64,000 nucleotides of DNA. Origin: Roseivirga thermotolerans (lineage in GTDB: Bacteria; Bacteroidota; Bacteroidia; Cytophagales; Cyclobacteriaceae). This document shows, one piece after another, positions 51,092-60,263 of the stretch (position 1 is the first letter of the stretch; every line of letters begins with the position of its first letter). The notes under the pieces are model-generated. The model saw nothing but the letters and a program-made list of their open reading frames with translations, made no database searches and had not been told where the DNA came from. The position numbers and the translations under genes are program-made. Location of the stretch: positions 62,001 through 126,000 of the forward strand of contig NZ_BNAG01000003.1 of NCBI RefSeq assembly GCF_014653175.1, given 5' to 3'.

Positions 51092-52309
51092 ATGCTATAC
51101 TATTTATTCGACTTCTTAGATAGAGAATATGACCTGATAGGGGCTGGAGTTTTTCAGTATATCTCCTTTAGGGCAGGTATGGCTGTGCTGGTTTCATTGC
51201 TCATCACCATCACATTTGGTAAGTCGCTTATTACCATGCTTAGAAAAAAGCAGGTAGGAGAAACCATACGTGACTTAGGGCTGGAAGGCCAGATGCAGAA
51301 AAAAGGAACTCCAACAATGGGCGGGCTCATTATTATTGCCGCCATTGTTATTCCAACCCTGTTATTTGCCAAGCTTGAGAATATATATGTCATTCTCTTG
51401 TTGGTAACCACTTTGGTCTTAGGTGGAATTGGCTTCCTGGATGACTACATCAAAGTATTCAAGAAGAATAAAGAAGGCCTTGCCGGCAAATTCAAAGTGG
51501 TAGGGCAGGTAAGTGTAGGTTTAATAGTGGGAGCAACCCTGTTCTTTAGTGACGATGTTGTGGTGAGAGAATTCAATAAAACCCCAGTAGAAATTCAGCA
51601 AGAGGGTGAAGAACAAATAGTAAGCTATACCGATTCAAAGTCTACCACTACTACCATTCCTTTTGTAAAAAACAATGAATTGGATTATAGCAAGCTGAAT
51701 CCGACCGAGAATGAACTGATTACAGCAGGTATATACATCTTAATTGTCATTTTCTTTGTTACGGCCATCTCCAATGGGGCAAACATTACCGATGGAATCG
51801 ATGGACTGGCAGCCGGTACTTCAGCAATTATAGGCCTCACACTGGCCATATTGGCCTATATCTCAGGTAATGCCATCTTCTCCGATTACCTCAATGTAAT
51901 GTTCATTCCAAGATCCGGAGAGCTGGTAATCTTCTGTACGGCTTTTGTGGGTGCTTGTGTAGGCTTTCTTTGGTACAACTCATACCCTGCCCAGGTATTT
52001 ATGGGCGATACCGGGAGTCTTTCCCTCGGAGGAATTATTGCTGTATTGGCCCTGGTACTTCGAAAAGAACTTCTGATTCCGGTGTTGTGCGGAATCTTCG
52101 TGATAGAAAACCTCTCTGTGATTATACAGGTGAGCTATTTCAAATACACTAAAAAGAAATACGGTGAAGGTAGAAGAATCTTTAAGATGTCTCCGCTTCA
52201 CCACCACTACCAGAAAATGGAAATCCCGGAACCTAAAATCGTTACGCGATTCTGGATTGTGGGAATCCTGCTGGCAATTATTGCTTTGGCAACATTGAAA
52301 CTGAGATAG
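51092..52309 (+). CDS. mraY: phospho-MurNAc-pentapeptide translocase MraY, 405 aa
   Basis: Multiple membrane segments with the family motifs [37 protein letters not shown] (DDxxK), [20 protein letters not shown] and [16 protein letters not shown] are all intact. It transfers phospho-MurNAc-pentapeptide to undecaprenyl phosphate, forming lipid I in the inner membrane. An insert of about 50 residues between helices ([20 protein letters not shown]) is typical of Bacteroidota. Confidence 0.95.
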   Translation: MLYYLFDFLDREYDLIGAGVFQYISFRAGMAVLVSLLITITFGKSLITMLRKKQVGETIRDLGLEGQMQKKGTPTMGGLIIIAAIVIPTLLFAKLENIYVILLLVTTLVLGGIGFLDDYIKVFKKNKEGLAGKFKVVGQVSVGLIVGATLFFSDDVVVREFNKTPVEIQQEGEEQIVSYTDSKSTTTTIPFVKNNELDYSKLNPTENELITAGIYILIVIFFVTAISNGANITDGIDGLAAGTSAIIGLTLAILAYISGNAIFSDYLNVMFIPRSGELVIFCTAFVGACVGFLWYNSYPAQVFMGDTGSLSLGGIIAVLALVLRKELLIPVLCGIFVIENLSVIIQVSYFKYTKKKYGEGRRIFKMSPLHHHYQKMEIPEPKIVTRFWIVGILLAIIALATLKLR

Positions 52310-52311
52310 GC

Positions 52312-53649
52312 TTGAAAAGAAAGTTGGTCATACTAGGTGCTGGAGAAAGCGGAATCGGAGCAGCCTTGCTTGGAAAAGCAAAGGGCTATGAGGTTTTCGT
52401 ATCTGACGCTGGGTCGATCAAAGAGCAATATCTCAAAGAGCTTCAGGATAATGGAATTGAGTTTGAGTCTGGGAAGCATACAACGGAAAAAGTACTACAG
52501 GCTGATCTTGTTGTAAAGAGTCCAGGTATATCGGAAAAGGCTGAGTTGATACAAAAACTGAGAGCTAATGGAAATCTGATCATATCGGAGATCGAGTTCG
52601 CAGCGCAATTCACCAATGCAAAACTCATAGGAATTACCGGAACAAACGGTAAAACCACAACTGCAATGCTCACTTATCACATCCTGAAAACGGGTGGATT
52701 CAATGTAGGGCTAGCGGGCAATGTAGGAACCAGTTTCGCACGTCAGGTGCTCACGGAAAACTTCGATTGGTATGTGCTCGAACTGAGCAGTTTCCAGTTG
52801 GATGATTCCTACGAATTGAAATTAGAAATAGGGGTCTTGTTGAATATCACACCGGATCATCTGGATAGATACGACTACGACTTCCAAAAATATATCGCAT
52901 CCAAGATGCGCATATTTCACCTTGTACACCTGGGACGTCATGCTGTCTATTGGCAGGATGACCCCCAAATCGGGGAAGGCATTGCTAAAGCCACTCGTGG
53001 CCTCAATGTACATCCCTTTTCGCTCAGCGGAGACGCTGCTGAGATAACTTATATACAAAATGATAGGTTGTTTTATGTCCCTAATGGTATTGAGGTATCT
53101 GCCCCCAGAGCAGATATCTCAATCAAGGGACTACATAATGCGTTGAATGCAGCCGCTGCCGGAAATGCTGCCCTTGTGGCTGGTGTTTCACCGGAAGCAT
53201 TGCTTGAGGCACTCAAGACTTTCAAGGGAGCTGAACACAGGCTGGAACCTGTCCGCGAACTCAATGGAGTAGAGTACATCAACGATTCCAAAGCAACCAA
53301 TCTTGATTCCGTAAAATATGCCCTCGATGCCTTCGAAAACCCAATTGTGTGGATTGCCGGAGGAATTGATAAGGGCAATGAATATAACCTGGTAAACCAA
53401 CTGGTGCAGGACAAAGTGAAGGCGCTGATCTGCCTGGGAAAAGATAATTCCAAGCTCATTACGTCTTTCGAGAATTTGGTGCCGGTAGTAAGGTCTACTG
53501 ACGATTTGATCCAGGCTGTGCGCTGGGCCAAAGAACTTGCCAAACCGGGAGACATTGTGTTGCTGTCTCCGGCTTGCTCCAGTTTCGATCTGTTCCAGAA
53601 TTATGTGGACAGAGGAAACCAGTTTAAGAGTGCCGTTAGGGCACTATGA
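52312..53649 (+). CDS. murD: UDP-MurNAc-L-Ala-D-Glu ligase MurD, 445 aa, TTG start
   Basis: The N-terminal LVILGAGESGIGAALLGKAK, the ATP loop ITGTNGKTTTAMLTY and the NITPDHLDRYDYDFQKYIAS region identify MurD, which adds D-glutamate. The start is TTG 52312, 2 bases after mraY, because it gives the expected KRKLVILG opening. Its stop codon lies at the edge of the inverted repeat that bounds the next, foreign-looking gene. Confidence 0.94.
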   Translation: MKRKLVILGAGESGIGAALLGKAKGYEVFVSDAGSIKEQYLKELQDNGIEFESGKHTTEKVLQADLVVKSPGISEKAELIQKLRANGNLIISEIEFAAQFTNAKLIGITGTNGKTTTAMLTYHILKTGGFNVGLAGNVGTSFARQVLTENFDWYVLELSSFQLDDSYELKLEIGVLLNITPDHLDRYDYDFQKYIASKMRIFHLVHLGRHAVYWQDDPQIGEGIAKATRGLNVHPFSLSGDAAEITYIQNDRLFYVPNGIEVSAPRADISIKGLHNALNAAAAGNAALVAGVSPEALLEALKTFKGAEHRLEPVRELNGVEYINDSKATNLDSVKYALDAFENPIVWIAGGIDKGNEYNLVNQLVQDKVKALICLGKDNSKLITSFENLVPVVRSTDDLIQAVRWAKELAKPGDIVLLSPACSSFDLFQNYVDRGNQFKSAVRAL

Positions 53650-54061
53650 TTTTGGATTTATGAATGTTGAATGACGATTGAGCTTCAGTAGACACGATAT
53701 GATCAAACGCCAAAGGCAATATGTACTCAGCAGTTTGAGAATGATTGAGGAATTGCCAAATGGATATACCTATGGTGTAACTGGTCGGCAACTGACTAGA
53801 TGTAGTACCTCGGTAGGGGCTAATTATCGTGCTGCCTGTAGAGCAAAATCATCAGCAGACTTCATTAACAAACTGAAGATAGTCGAAGAAGAGGCCGATG
53901 AGTGCTTATACTTCATGGATTTATTAACCGAACTAAATGGAACGAATCTTCAATTGCTAAAAGAATTGATGAAAGAAGGAGATGAGATTTTGGCCATAGT
54001 GGTGGCTTCGATCAAAACTGCTTCTGCGAACAGAAATATCAAAAATTAAAAATCAAAGATC
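53648..54061. mobile_element. four-helix-bundle cassette between murD and ftsW with weak inverted ends
   Basis: The left end (53648-53670, starting GATTTTGGATTTATG) and the right end (54039-54061) are inverted relatives, 17 of 23 positions matching by eye. Both are AT-rich, which raises chance similarity. They enclose the four-helix-bundle gene. A cleaner example lies between ftsA and ftsZ. Confidence 0.35.
53678..54049 (+). CDS. four-helix-bundle protein, 23S rRNA intervening-sequence family, 123 aa
   Basis: The family core is seen in SLRMIEELPNGYTYGVTGRQ, RCSTSVGANYRAACRAKSSA and KIVEEEADECLYFMDLLTEL. Homologues are encoded in insertions in bacterial 23S rRNA genes and resemble the accessory protein of diversity-generating retroelements; their cellular role is unclear. 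The start is TTG 53678 or ATG 53699. The gene interrupts the murD-ftsW junction in the operon direction. Confidence 0.85.
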   Translation: MSFSRHDMIKRQRQYVLSSLRMIEELPNGYTYGVTGRQLTRCSTSVGANYRAACRAKSSADFINKLKIVEEEADECLYFMDLLTELNGTNLQLLKELMKEGDEILAIVVASIKTASANRNIKN

Positions 54062-54065
54062 TGAA

Positions 54066-55223
54066 ATGAACAAGATCAAAGAATGGGCTGACAAGAATAT
54101 TCAGGGTGACCCCGTCATCTGGTTGGTGGTTATTTGCCTGTCTGTTTTTGGTATTCTGGTAGTGTATAGTGCCACGGGTTCATTGGCCTATAGGGCAGGA
54201 GTAAACACCGAGAAATTTTTGATTCGCCACACCATTATGGTGGGCTTGTCATTATTTGTTATGTGGGTGGCTCATAAGATAGACTATAGGTATTATGCAA
54301 AGCTCACTCATTTTGCACTGCTACTTTCGGTGCCCCTGTTGCTTTATGCGTGGCAGTGGGGGTCTCAGGTAAACGGTGCCAATCGATGGATTGTACTTCC
54401 GTTTGTTGGGCTGCAGTTTCAGCCTTCAGATCTGGCAAAATTGGCTCTTATTGCTGCCTTGGCTACAATGTTGGCCAAACGTCAGCAAAAAATAGATGAC
54501 TTTAAAGAATCTTTAATTCCAATGTTGGCCTGGTGTGGGGGCATTTGTGCCCTCATCGCCATGACCAACATTTCAACAGCCGTCATGCTGTTTGCTACCT
54601 GTATGCTACTGCTCTTCATAGGCCGTGTACCGGTAAAGTATTTGGCCATGCTTCTGGTAGTTGGTGCCTTTGCAGGCTTCGTAGCTATGAAGGTGGGGCA
54701 ACGAGGCGAAACAGCTATGAACAGAGTTCGGTCGTTCCTCAATCCAACCGAAGTGCCTTATCAGGCTCAGGTGGCTAACATGGCCATTGCTACAGGCGGA
54801 ATTTTAGGTAATGGGCCTGGCGAAAGTATTCAGCGAAATTTTTTACCGGAAGCATACTCAGACTTTGCCTATGCAATCATCATTGAAGAGTATGGCTTGG
54901 TTGGCGGTGTTATGGTGCTCTTTCTCTACCTGGTATTGCTGTATAGAGGCATGCGGGTAGTAGCCAATAGCGATAGGGCTTTTGGAGGCCTGCTTTCGGC
55001 AGGGCTAACTTTTGCCATAGTCATTCAGGCACTGGTAAATATTGGGGTTGTAGTGGGGCTCGGGCCGGTAACAGGCCAGACCCTTCCGCTCATAAGTATG
55101 GGAGGTACCTCCCTGCTATTCACCGGACTATCACTGGGAATTATCCTCAGCGTGAGCCGAGGTGAGCAAGAAGACTTTTCCGCCATCAGTGGCGACATGA
55201 AGAATAAATTAAGAACTGCATAA
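54066..55223 (+). CDS. ftsW: septal peptidoglycan polymerase FtsW, 385 aa
   Basis: About ten membrane segments with the SEDS motifs GLQFQPSDLAKLALIAALAT, NRVRSFLNPTEVPYQAQVAN and LPLISMGGTSLLFTGLSLGI. It polymerises lipid II into glycan strands with FtsI. Length is typical. Its end overlaps the probable murG start by a few bases. Confidence 0.93.
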   Translation: MNKIKEWADKNIQGDPVIWLVVICLSVFGILVVYSATGSLAYRAGVNTEKFLIRHTIMVGLSLFVMWVAHKIDYRYYAKLTHFALLLSVPLLLYAWQWGSQVNGANRWIVLPFVGLQFQPSDLAKLALIAALATMLAKRQQKIDDFKESLIPMLAWCGGICALIAMTNISTAVMLFATCMLLLFIGRVPVKYLAMLLVVGAFAGFVAMKVGQRGETAMNRVRSFLNPTEVPYQAQVANMAIATGGILGNGPGESIQRNFLPEAYSDFAYAIIIEEYGLVGGVMVLFLYLVLLYRGMRVVANSDRAFGGLLSAGLTFAIVIQALVNIGVVVGLGPVTGQTLPLISMGGTSLLFTGLSLGIILSVSRGEQEDFSAISGDMKNKLRTA

Positions 55224-56337
55224 CATCGAAAAGAAAGAACCATATCGATTAATTATTAGCGGTGGAGGCACCGGAGGGCATGTGTATCCGGCCATAGCCA
55301 TAGCCAACGCGTTCAAAACTCGCTTTCCTGAAGCAGAGATTTTGTTCGTTGGTGCCAAGGGCAAAATGGAGATGCAAAAAGTGCCTGAAGCGGGCTATAC
55401 CATTAAGGGGCTTTGGATCAGTGGGCTTCAGCGCAAGCTCACGCTCGATAATCTTTCTTTTCCCCTCAAAGTGGTCGATAGCCTGCTAAAGAGTAAGAAG
55501 ATCATAAAACGGTTTAAGCCACATGCGGCAGTAGGAGTTGGAGGTTACGCCTCCGGTCCGTTGTTGAGAATGGCAGTTAAGCATAAGATTCCTGCCATTG
55601 TGCAAGAGCAAAACTCTTATGCAGGTTTAACCAATAAAATGTTGGCCAGGAAGGTACAGAAGATATGCGTGGCGTATCCGCAAATGGATCGCTTCTTTCC
55701 GGCCGAGAAGGTGGTACTCACGGGCAACCCGGTGAGAAAGGACATTACCGAACTGACCAATAAAAGGGATACTGGTCTCAGCCATTTTGGGCTGCGGGCC
55801 GATAGACCTGTATTATTGGTTTTAGGTGGCAGCTTGGGAGCAAGAACTCTAAACGACAGCATGATTCTGAATATTCAGAAGCTAATTAATGCACAAGTGC
55901 AGGTGCTTTGGCAGTGTGGTAAATTCTACCATGCAGAAATGCAGAACAAGCTATCGCAAGTGCCTCAAAACGATCTGGTGAAGCTTTTTGAATTCCTGAA
56001 AGAGATGGACCTGGCCTATGCCGTAGCCGATGTGGTGATTAGCAGAGCAGGAGCTCTCTCAGTATCGGAGTTGAGTATTGCAGGTAAGCCCACCATTTTC
56101 GTGCCTTCGCCCAATGTGGCAGAAGACCATCAAACCAAGAATGCCCAGGCCATGGTAGAAAACAAGGCTGCGGTATTGGTAAAAGACGTTGAGGCAAGAG
56201 AGGTGCTCATTGATAGAGCCATCGAACTGCTGAAAGATGAAGAGAAAAAAGCTCAGCTGAGCAAGAATATAAAGGCTATGGCCAAGCCCAATGCGGCCAA
56301 TGAAATTGTAGATGAAATAGTGAAACTCATCGCATGA
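55216..56337 (+). CDS. murG: UDP-GlcNAc:lipid I N-acetylglucosaminyltransferase MurG, non-ATG start
   Basis: The essential GGGTGGHVYPAIAIAN motif begins at about 55261, so the gene must start further left than the first GTG (55282). The frame is open from 55213 but contains no ATG, GTG or TTG before the motif. CTG 55216 (overlapping the ftsW stop) or ATC 55225 are the candidates, giving NIEKKEPYRLIISGGGTGGH. The C-terminal half (VLGGSLGARTLNDSMI, VISRAGALSVSELSIAGKPT) is normal. It makes lipid II from lipid I. I list CTG 55216. Confidence 0.85.
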   Translation: MHNIEKKEPYRLIISGGGTGGHVYPAIAIANAFKTRFPEAEILFVGAKGKMEMQKVPEAGYTIKGLWISGLQRKLTLDNLSFPLKVVDSLLKSKKIIKRFKPHAAVGVGGYASGPLLRMAVKHKIPAIVQEQNSYAGLTNKMLARKVQKICVAYPQMDRFFPAEKVVLTGNPVRKDITELTNKRDTGLSHFGLRADRPVLLVLGGSLGARTLNDSMILNIQKLINAQVQVLWQCGKFYHAEMQNKLSQVPQNDLVKLFEFLKEMDLAYAVADVVISRAGALSVSELSIAGKPTIFVPSPNVAEDHQTKNAQAMVENKAAVLVKDVEAREVLIDRAIELLKDEEKKAQLSKNIKAMAKPNAANEIVDEIVKLIA

Positions 56338-57707
56338 AGTTAGAAAAGATACATAGCGTCTATTTTGTCGGTATCGGTGGTATTGGCATGAGTGCTTTGG
56401 CCCGTTGGTTCAAGCACAACGGAAAGCGTGTGTCTGGCTACGATCGCACCTCAACGGAGTTGACCACCAGGTTAATTCAGGAAGGAATCGAGATTCACTT
56501 TGATGATAATATTGACCTGATCGATGCAGAGGTAAAGGCAAACCCCGAAGGTAGCTTGATTATCTACACTCCGGCTATACCCAAAGACCATTCAGAATTA
56601 AACTGGCTGAAGGGTAACGGATTTGAAGTGCTCAAGAGATCACAGGTGCTGGGAATCATTACCCAAAACATGCGCAGTGTGGCAGTGGCCGGAACCCACG
56701 GCAAAACCACTACTTCATCGATGGTTGTGCACCTGTTAAAAGAGTCAGGGTTCGATGTGGCCGGTTTTCTTGGAGGAATAAGTGCCAACTACGATACCAA
56801 TATGATCCTCAACGAAACCAGTGAGGCCATTGCTGTGATTGAGGCCGATGAGTTCGATAGATCATTCCTCACTTTACATCCCGAATGGGCTGTAGTGACT
56901 TCGGCCGATGCTGATCACCTGGATATTTATGGCCATAAGGATGTGTTGAAAGACTCGTTTAGGGACTTTATAAAAAGAATAAAGCAAGAAGGGAAACTCT
57001 TTGTGAAAAATGAGTTGGCCACTGAGCTTGTTTCAGGTCATGAGCTTAACCATGAAGGCTATGCGCTTTCAGAGGCTTCCATTACTGCCGAAAACATTCG
57101 CTTTGAAGAGGCCTCTTTTATTTTCGATTATAAGAATGGAGAGAAAACCATTGAAGGTATACGACTCAATGTTCCCGGCTATCACAATGTGGAAAATATG
57201 CTTGCAGCCATATCTGTTAGCAGGCATTTAGGGGCTAAAGACGAATCCATTAAAAAAGCTGTAGAGAGCTATCGTGGAGTCAAACGCAGGTTTGAATTCA
57301 TTATCAAGCGAGATGATCTGGTGTTCATAGACGACTATGCTCATCACCCTGTAGAGATTGCTGCTCTGCTCAAATCGGTAAAAGATCTGTTTGCAGGCAA
57401 AAAGATTACGGTTGTTTTTCAGCCACATCTTTTCAGCCGTACCAGAGACTTCGCTCAAGAGTTTTCTGAGAGTTTGTCTTTGGCCGATGAAGTGATCTTG
57501 CTGGATATATACCCTGCCAGGGAACTTCCTATGGAAGGAGTGAATTCAGGAATGCTCATAGATGGTATTTCTGCCGAAAAGAAGATGGTATCAAGTAAAG
57601 AAAGCTTGATAGATCATATAAAAGCCTGGCAACCCCAAGTGCTTTTAACTGTGGGGGCAGGCGATATAGATAAGTTAGTTCAACCCTTAAAACGTGCATT
57701 GTCATGA
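56334..57707 (+). CDS. murC: UDP-N-acetylmuramate-L-alanine ligase MurC, 457 aa
   Basis: The opening HSVYFVGIGGIGMSALARWF, the ATP loop VAGTHGKTTTSSMVVHLL and EADEFDRSFLTLHPEWAVVT identify MurC, with FIDDYAHHPVEIAALLKSVK in the C-terminal domain. It adds L-alanine to UDP-MurNAc, the first peptide step. It overlaps murG and ftsQ by 4 bases each (ATGA). Confidence 0.95.
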   Translation: MKLEKIHSVYFVGIGGIGMSALARWFKHNGKRVSGYDRTSTELTTRLIQEGIEIHFDDNIDLIDAEVKANPEGSLIIYTPAIPKDHSELNWLKGNGFEVLKRSQVLGIITQNMRSVAVAGTHGKTTTSSMVVHLLKESGFDVAGFLGGISANYDTNMILNETSEAIAVIEADEFDRSFLTLHPEWAVVTSADADHLDIYGHKDVLKDSFRDFIKRIKQEGKLFVKNELATELVSGHELNHEGYALSEASITAENIRFEEASFIFDYKNGEKTIEGIRLNVPGYHNVENMLAAISVSRHLGAKDESIKKAVESYRGVKRRFEFIIKRDDLVFIDDYAHHPVEIAALLKSVKDLFAGKKITVVFQPHLFSRTRDFAQEFSESLSLADEVILLDIYPARELPMEGVNSGMLIDGISAEKKMVSSKESLIDHIKAWQPQVLLTVGAGDIDKLVQPLKRALS

Positions 57708-58471
57708 AAACAAAAGAGAATGTATTGAGAGTGCTGGGGATTATAGCCGGATGTGCCTTATTGGTTATTCTAGCCAGTTCGGTAGAGAAACGAGACTTTG
57801 GATATAGAGTAGAAGAAATAAATGTAGAGATAGAAAATGCCTTTGAGAACTTCTTTGTCGATGAAAGCGATGTAATGGAACTCATAATGCAAAACGAAAA
57901 CGACTCCATTCTGGGAGACGGCTTTACTCCTGTGAGCTTAAAAGAAGTAGAGGAGCGAATTGAGTCACACAGTTTTGTAAAAGAGGCAGAGGTATACAGA
58001 GACCTAAAAGGCCATTTGGTAGTAAAGGCGAGGCAAAACAAACCTGTTGCCCGGCTAATGGGAACACAGGGCAAAAATGCCTACATCGCAGAAACGGGGG
58101 AGCTGTTGCCGGTATCTTCCAAATACACTGCTCGCGTACCTGTGATTACCGGACGCTACACCGAAAAACTTATGGCCATTAAGTCGGTGAAAGAAGAAGA
58201 GTATGCCCAAAAGATTTACACACTCATCAATTTCATTAACAACCACAAGTTCTGGTCTATGCAAATAGGTCAGATCGATATCAACAGTAAAGGATATGTG
58301 GTTATGTATCCCCAGGTGGGAGATCAACGATTGGAATTCGGCTATGCCGAAGACATAGAGAAGAAGTTCAAGAAGCTTGAGATTTTCTTCAAGCAAATAA
58401 TGCCAACCAAAGGTTGGAACACTTACTCAAAGGTGAATGTAGAATATAAGGATCAGATAATTTGTGACTAA
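57704..58471 (+). CDS. ftsQ: cell division protein FtsQ, 255 aa
   Basis: An N-terminal membrane segment (VLGIIAGCALLVILASSV) is followed by a POTRA-like domain (VEERIESHSFVKEAEVYRDL, KGHLVVKARQNKPVARLMG) and a beta domain. Sequence conservation of FtsQ is low, so the call rests on topology and on its place between murC and ftsA. It links early and late divisome proteins in the periplasm. Confidence 0.85.
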   Translation: MKTKENVLRVLGIIAGCALLVILASSVEKRDFGYRVEEINVEIENAFENFFVDESDVMELIMQNENDSILGDGFTPVSLKEVEERIESHSFVKEAEVYRDLKGHLVVKARQNKPVARLMGTQGKNAYIAETGELLPVSSKYTARVPVITGRYTEKLMAIKSVKEEEYAQKIYTLINFINNHKFWSMQIGQIDINSKGYVVMYPQVGDQRLEFGYAEDIEKKFKKLEIFFKQIMPTKGWNTYSKVNVEYKDQIICD

Positions 58472-58479
58472 CCAATGCC

Positions 58480-59787
58480 ATGCAACACGACAAAATAGTA
58501 GTAGGACTCGACATCGGTACAACTAAGATTTGTGCCATAGTTGGAACCAAGAATGAATACGGAAAACTTGAGGTTCTGGGAATGGGTAAAGCCGTTTCAG
58601 ACGGAGTGATCCGTGGAATAGTAACCAATATTGATAAAACCATTATTGCCATTGAAAAGGCGATTGCGGAGGCGAGTGAGCAATCGGGCATTGAAATCAA
58701 TGTAGTCAATGTGGGAATAGCCGGTCAACACATTAAAAGCTCAATCCACCATGGAAGCATTACACGCGACCGGGTAGACGATGAAATTACCGTAGAAGAT
58801 ATCAATCGGCTCACCAACGACATTCACAAAATTGTAATGCCTCCCGGTTGCGAGATTATTCATGTTATGCCGCAAGACTACATTGTGGATTATGAAGATG
58901 GCATTAAAGATCCGGTAGGTATGTCTGGTGTAAAACTGGAAGCCGACTTCCATGTAATTACAGCACAGACCAATGCCATAAGAAATATAAACAAATGTGT
59001 TAAGCGGGCAGGGCTGGAAATCGAAAACCTCATTTTAGAGCCGTTGGCCTCCAGCATGTCGGTGTTGAGCGATGAAGAAAAAGAAGCAGGTGTTTGTTTG
59101 GTCGATATAGGAGGTGGTACTACGGATATTGCCATTTTCCATGATAGCATAATTCGCCATACCGCGGTCATTCCTTTCGGTGGCAATATTATTACAACCG
59201 ACATTAAGGAGGGGCTCAAGGTAATGCAAAACCAGGCTGAGTTGTTAAAGACCAAGTTTGGCAAGGCCATAGCAGAAGAAGCCAATCCAAATGAAATTGT
59301 CTCGATTCCGGGCCTTAGAAACAGGCCTCCAAAAGAAATTTCTATTCGAAATCTGGCCCATATTATAGAAGCCAGAATGGAGGAAATAATTGAGTTGGTG
59401 CACGCAGAAATAATTACTTCGGGTTATGCCAATAAGCTGGCCGGAGGTATTGTGATAACCGGTGGCGGATCGCAACTGGCTTATGTGCAGCAACTGTTTG
59501 AATACATGACGGGCATGGATGCAAGAATTGGTTACCCCAATGAGCATTTGGGTAAATCTAAGATCGAAGCCATTAAGAGCCCAATGTATGCCACCACAGT
59601 TGGTTTGGTACTTTCAGGGTTCCGTGCCATAGATGAGCGCGAAAACCGCTACAATGAAAACAGAAACCATAGTGGAGTGAAAAAGGAAGTCAGAGGGCAA
59701 AAGAAAGGAGCAGAGTTTTTTAGCAAGCTTATTGACAAAACCAAAGGCCTTTTGATGGACGACTTTCATGATAAAGGGGAGTACTAG
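58480..59787 (+). CDS. ftsA: cell division protein FtsA, 435 aa
   Basis: The actin-like phosphate loops are present: VVGLDIGTTKICAIVGTK at the start and VCLVDIGGGTTDIAIFHDS in the middle, with the adenosine motif GIVITGGGSQLAYVQQLFEY. The C-terminus ends in a basic amphipathic helix (FFSKLIDKTKGLLMDDF) that should bind the inner membrane and anchor FtsZ. FtsA and ftsZ, normally adjacent, are separated here by another gene. Confidence 0.95.
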   Translation: MQHDKIVVGLDIGTTKICAIVGTKNEYGKLEVLGMGKAVSDGVIRGIVTNIDKTIIAIEKAIAEASEQSGIEINVVNVGIAGQHIKSSIHHGSITRDRVDDEITVEDINRLTNDIHKIVMPPGCEIIHVMPQDYIVDYEDGIKDPVGMSGVKLEADFHVITAQTNAIRNINKCVKRAGLEIENLILEPLASSMSVLSDEEKEAGVCLVDIGGGTTDIAIFHDSIIRHTAVIPFGGNIITTDIKEGLKVMQNQAELLKTKFGKAIAEEANPNEIVSIPGLRNRPPKEISIRNLAHIIEARMEEIIELVHAEIITSGYANKLAGGIVITGGGSQLAYVQQLFEYMTGMDARIGYPNEHLGKSKIEAIKSPMYATTVGLVLSGFRAIDERENRYNENRNHSGVKKEVRGQKKGAEFFSKLIDKTKGLLMDDFHDKGEY

Positions 59788-59791
59788 CTTA

Positions 59792-60250
59792 GAGCTAGGA
59801 GCATGAAGCGGGAAGCAAACGGCTTCCTGGAAACTGAAATTAAATCACACACAAAATGAGCTTTAGGTTTGAACGGATGAAAATTTGGATTGAAGCAATG
59901 GACTTGGGTGAAGAGATTAATGCTCTTTCATACAAATTTCCGGATAGGGAGAAGTTCAATCTTTCCAGTCAGATTACGAGAGCGATTGATTCTGTTGCCT
60001 TGAATATTTCAGAAGGATCAATTGGTCAGTCAGACTCAGAGTTCAGAAGGTTTTTAGGTTACTCTGTGAGATCAATCGCAGAGGTTGTGACTTGCCTTTA
60101 CAAAGCGAGGAACAGGAATTATTTAGGGGAAGAAGAATTTAAAGTCAATTATCAGCGATGCTTCAACCTCTTGAATATGATAGTAGCATTTAGGAAAAAA
60201 TTGAAATAACCGCTGTGGGCTTCAAGCTTCAAGCTTCTCGCTCCCAGCTC
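59792..60250. mobile_element. four-helix-bundle cassette between ftsA and ftsZ with inverted-repeat ends
   Basis: The 25-base left end (59792-59816, starting GAGCTAGGAGC) is matched as an inverted copy by the right end (60226-60250, ending GCTCCCAGCTC) at 20 of 25 positions. Both ends contain repeated GAAGC/GCTTC units. They enclose only the 117-aa four-helix-bundle gene. The layout is that of a very small mobile cassette, although it has no transposase and no target duplication that I can see. Confidence 0.5.
59856..60209 (+). CDS. four-helix-bundle protein, 23S rRNA intervening-sequence family, 117 aa
   Basis: The sequence has the family's canonical layout: MKIWIEAMDLGEEINALSYK, FPDREKFNLSSQITRAIDSV, ALNISEGSIGQSDSEFRRFL and EVVTCLYKARNRNYLGEEEF. 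It belongs to the classical IVP subgroup and differs from the copy at 53678, so the two arrived independently. Function unknown. It splits ftsA from ftsZ and must be transcribed with them. Confidence 0.9.
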   Translation: MSFRFERMKIWIEAMDLGEEINALSYKFPDREKFNLSSQITRAIDSVALNISEGSIGQSDSEFRRFLGYSVRSIAEVVTCLYKARNRNYLGEEEFKVNYQRCFNLLNMIVAFRKKLK

Positions 60251-60263
60251 AAAATAAAACGAC

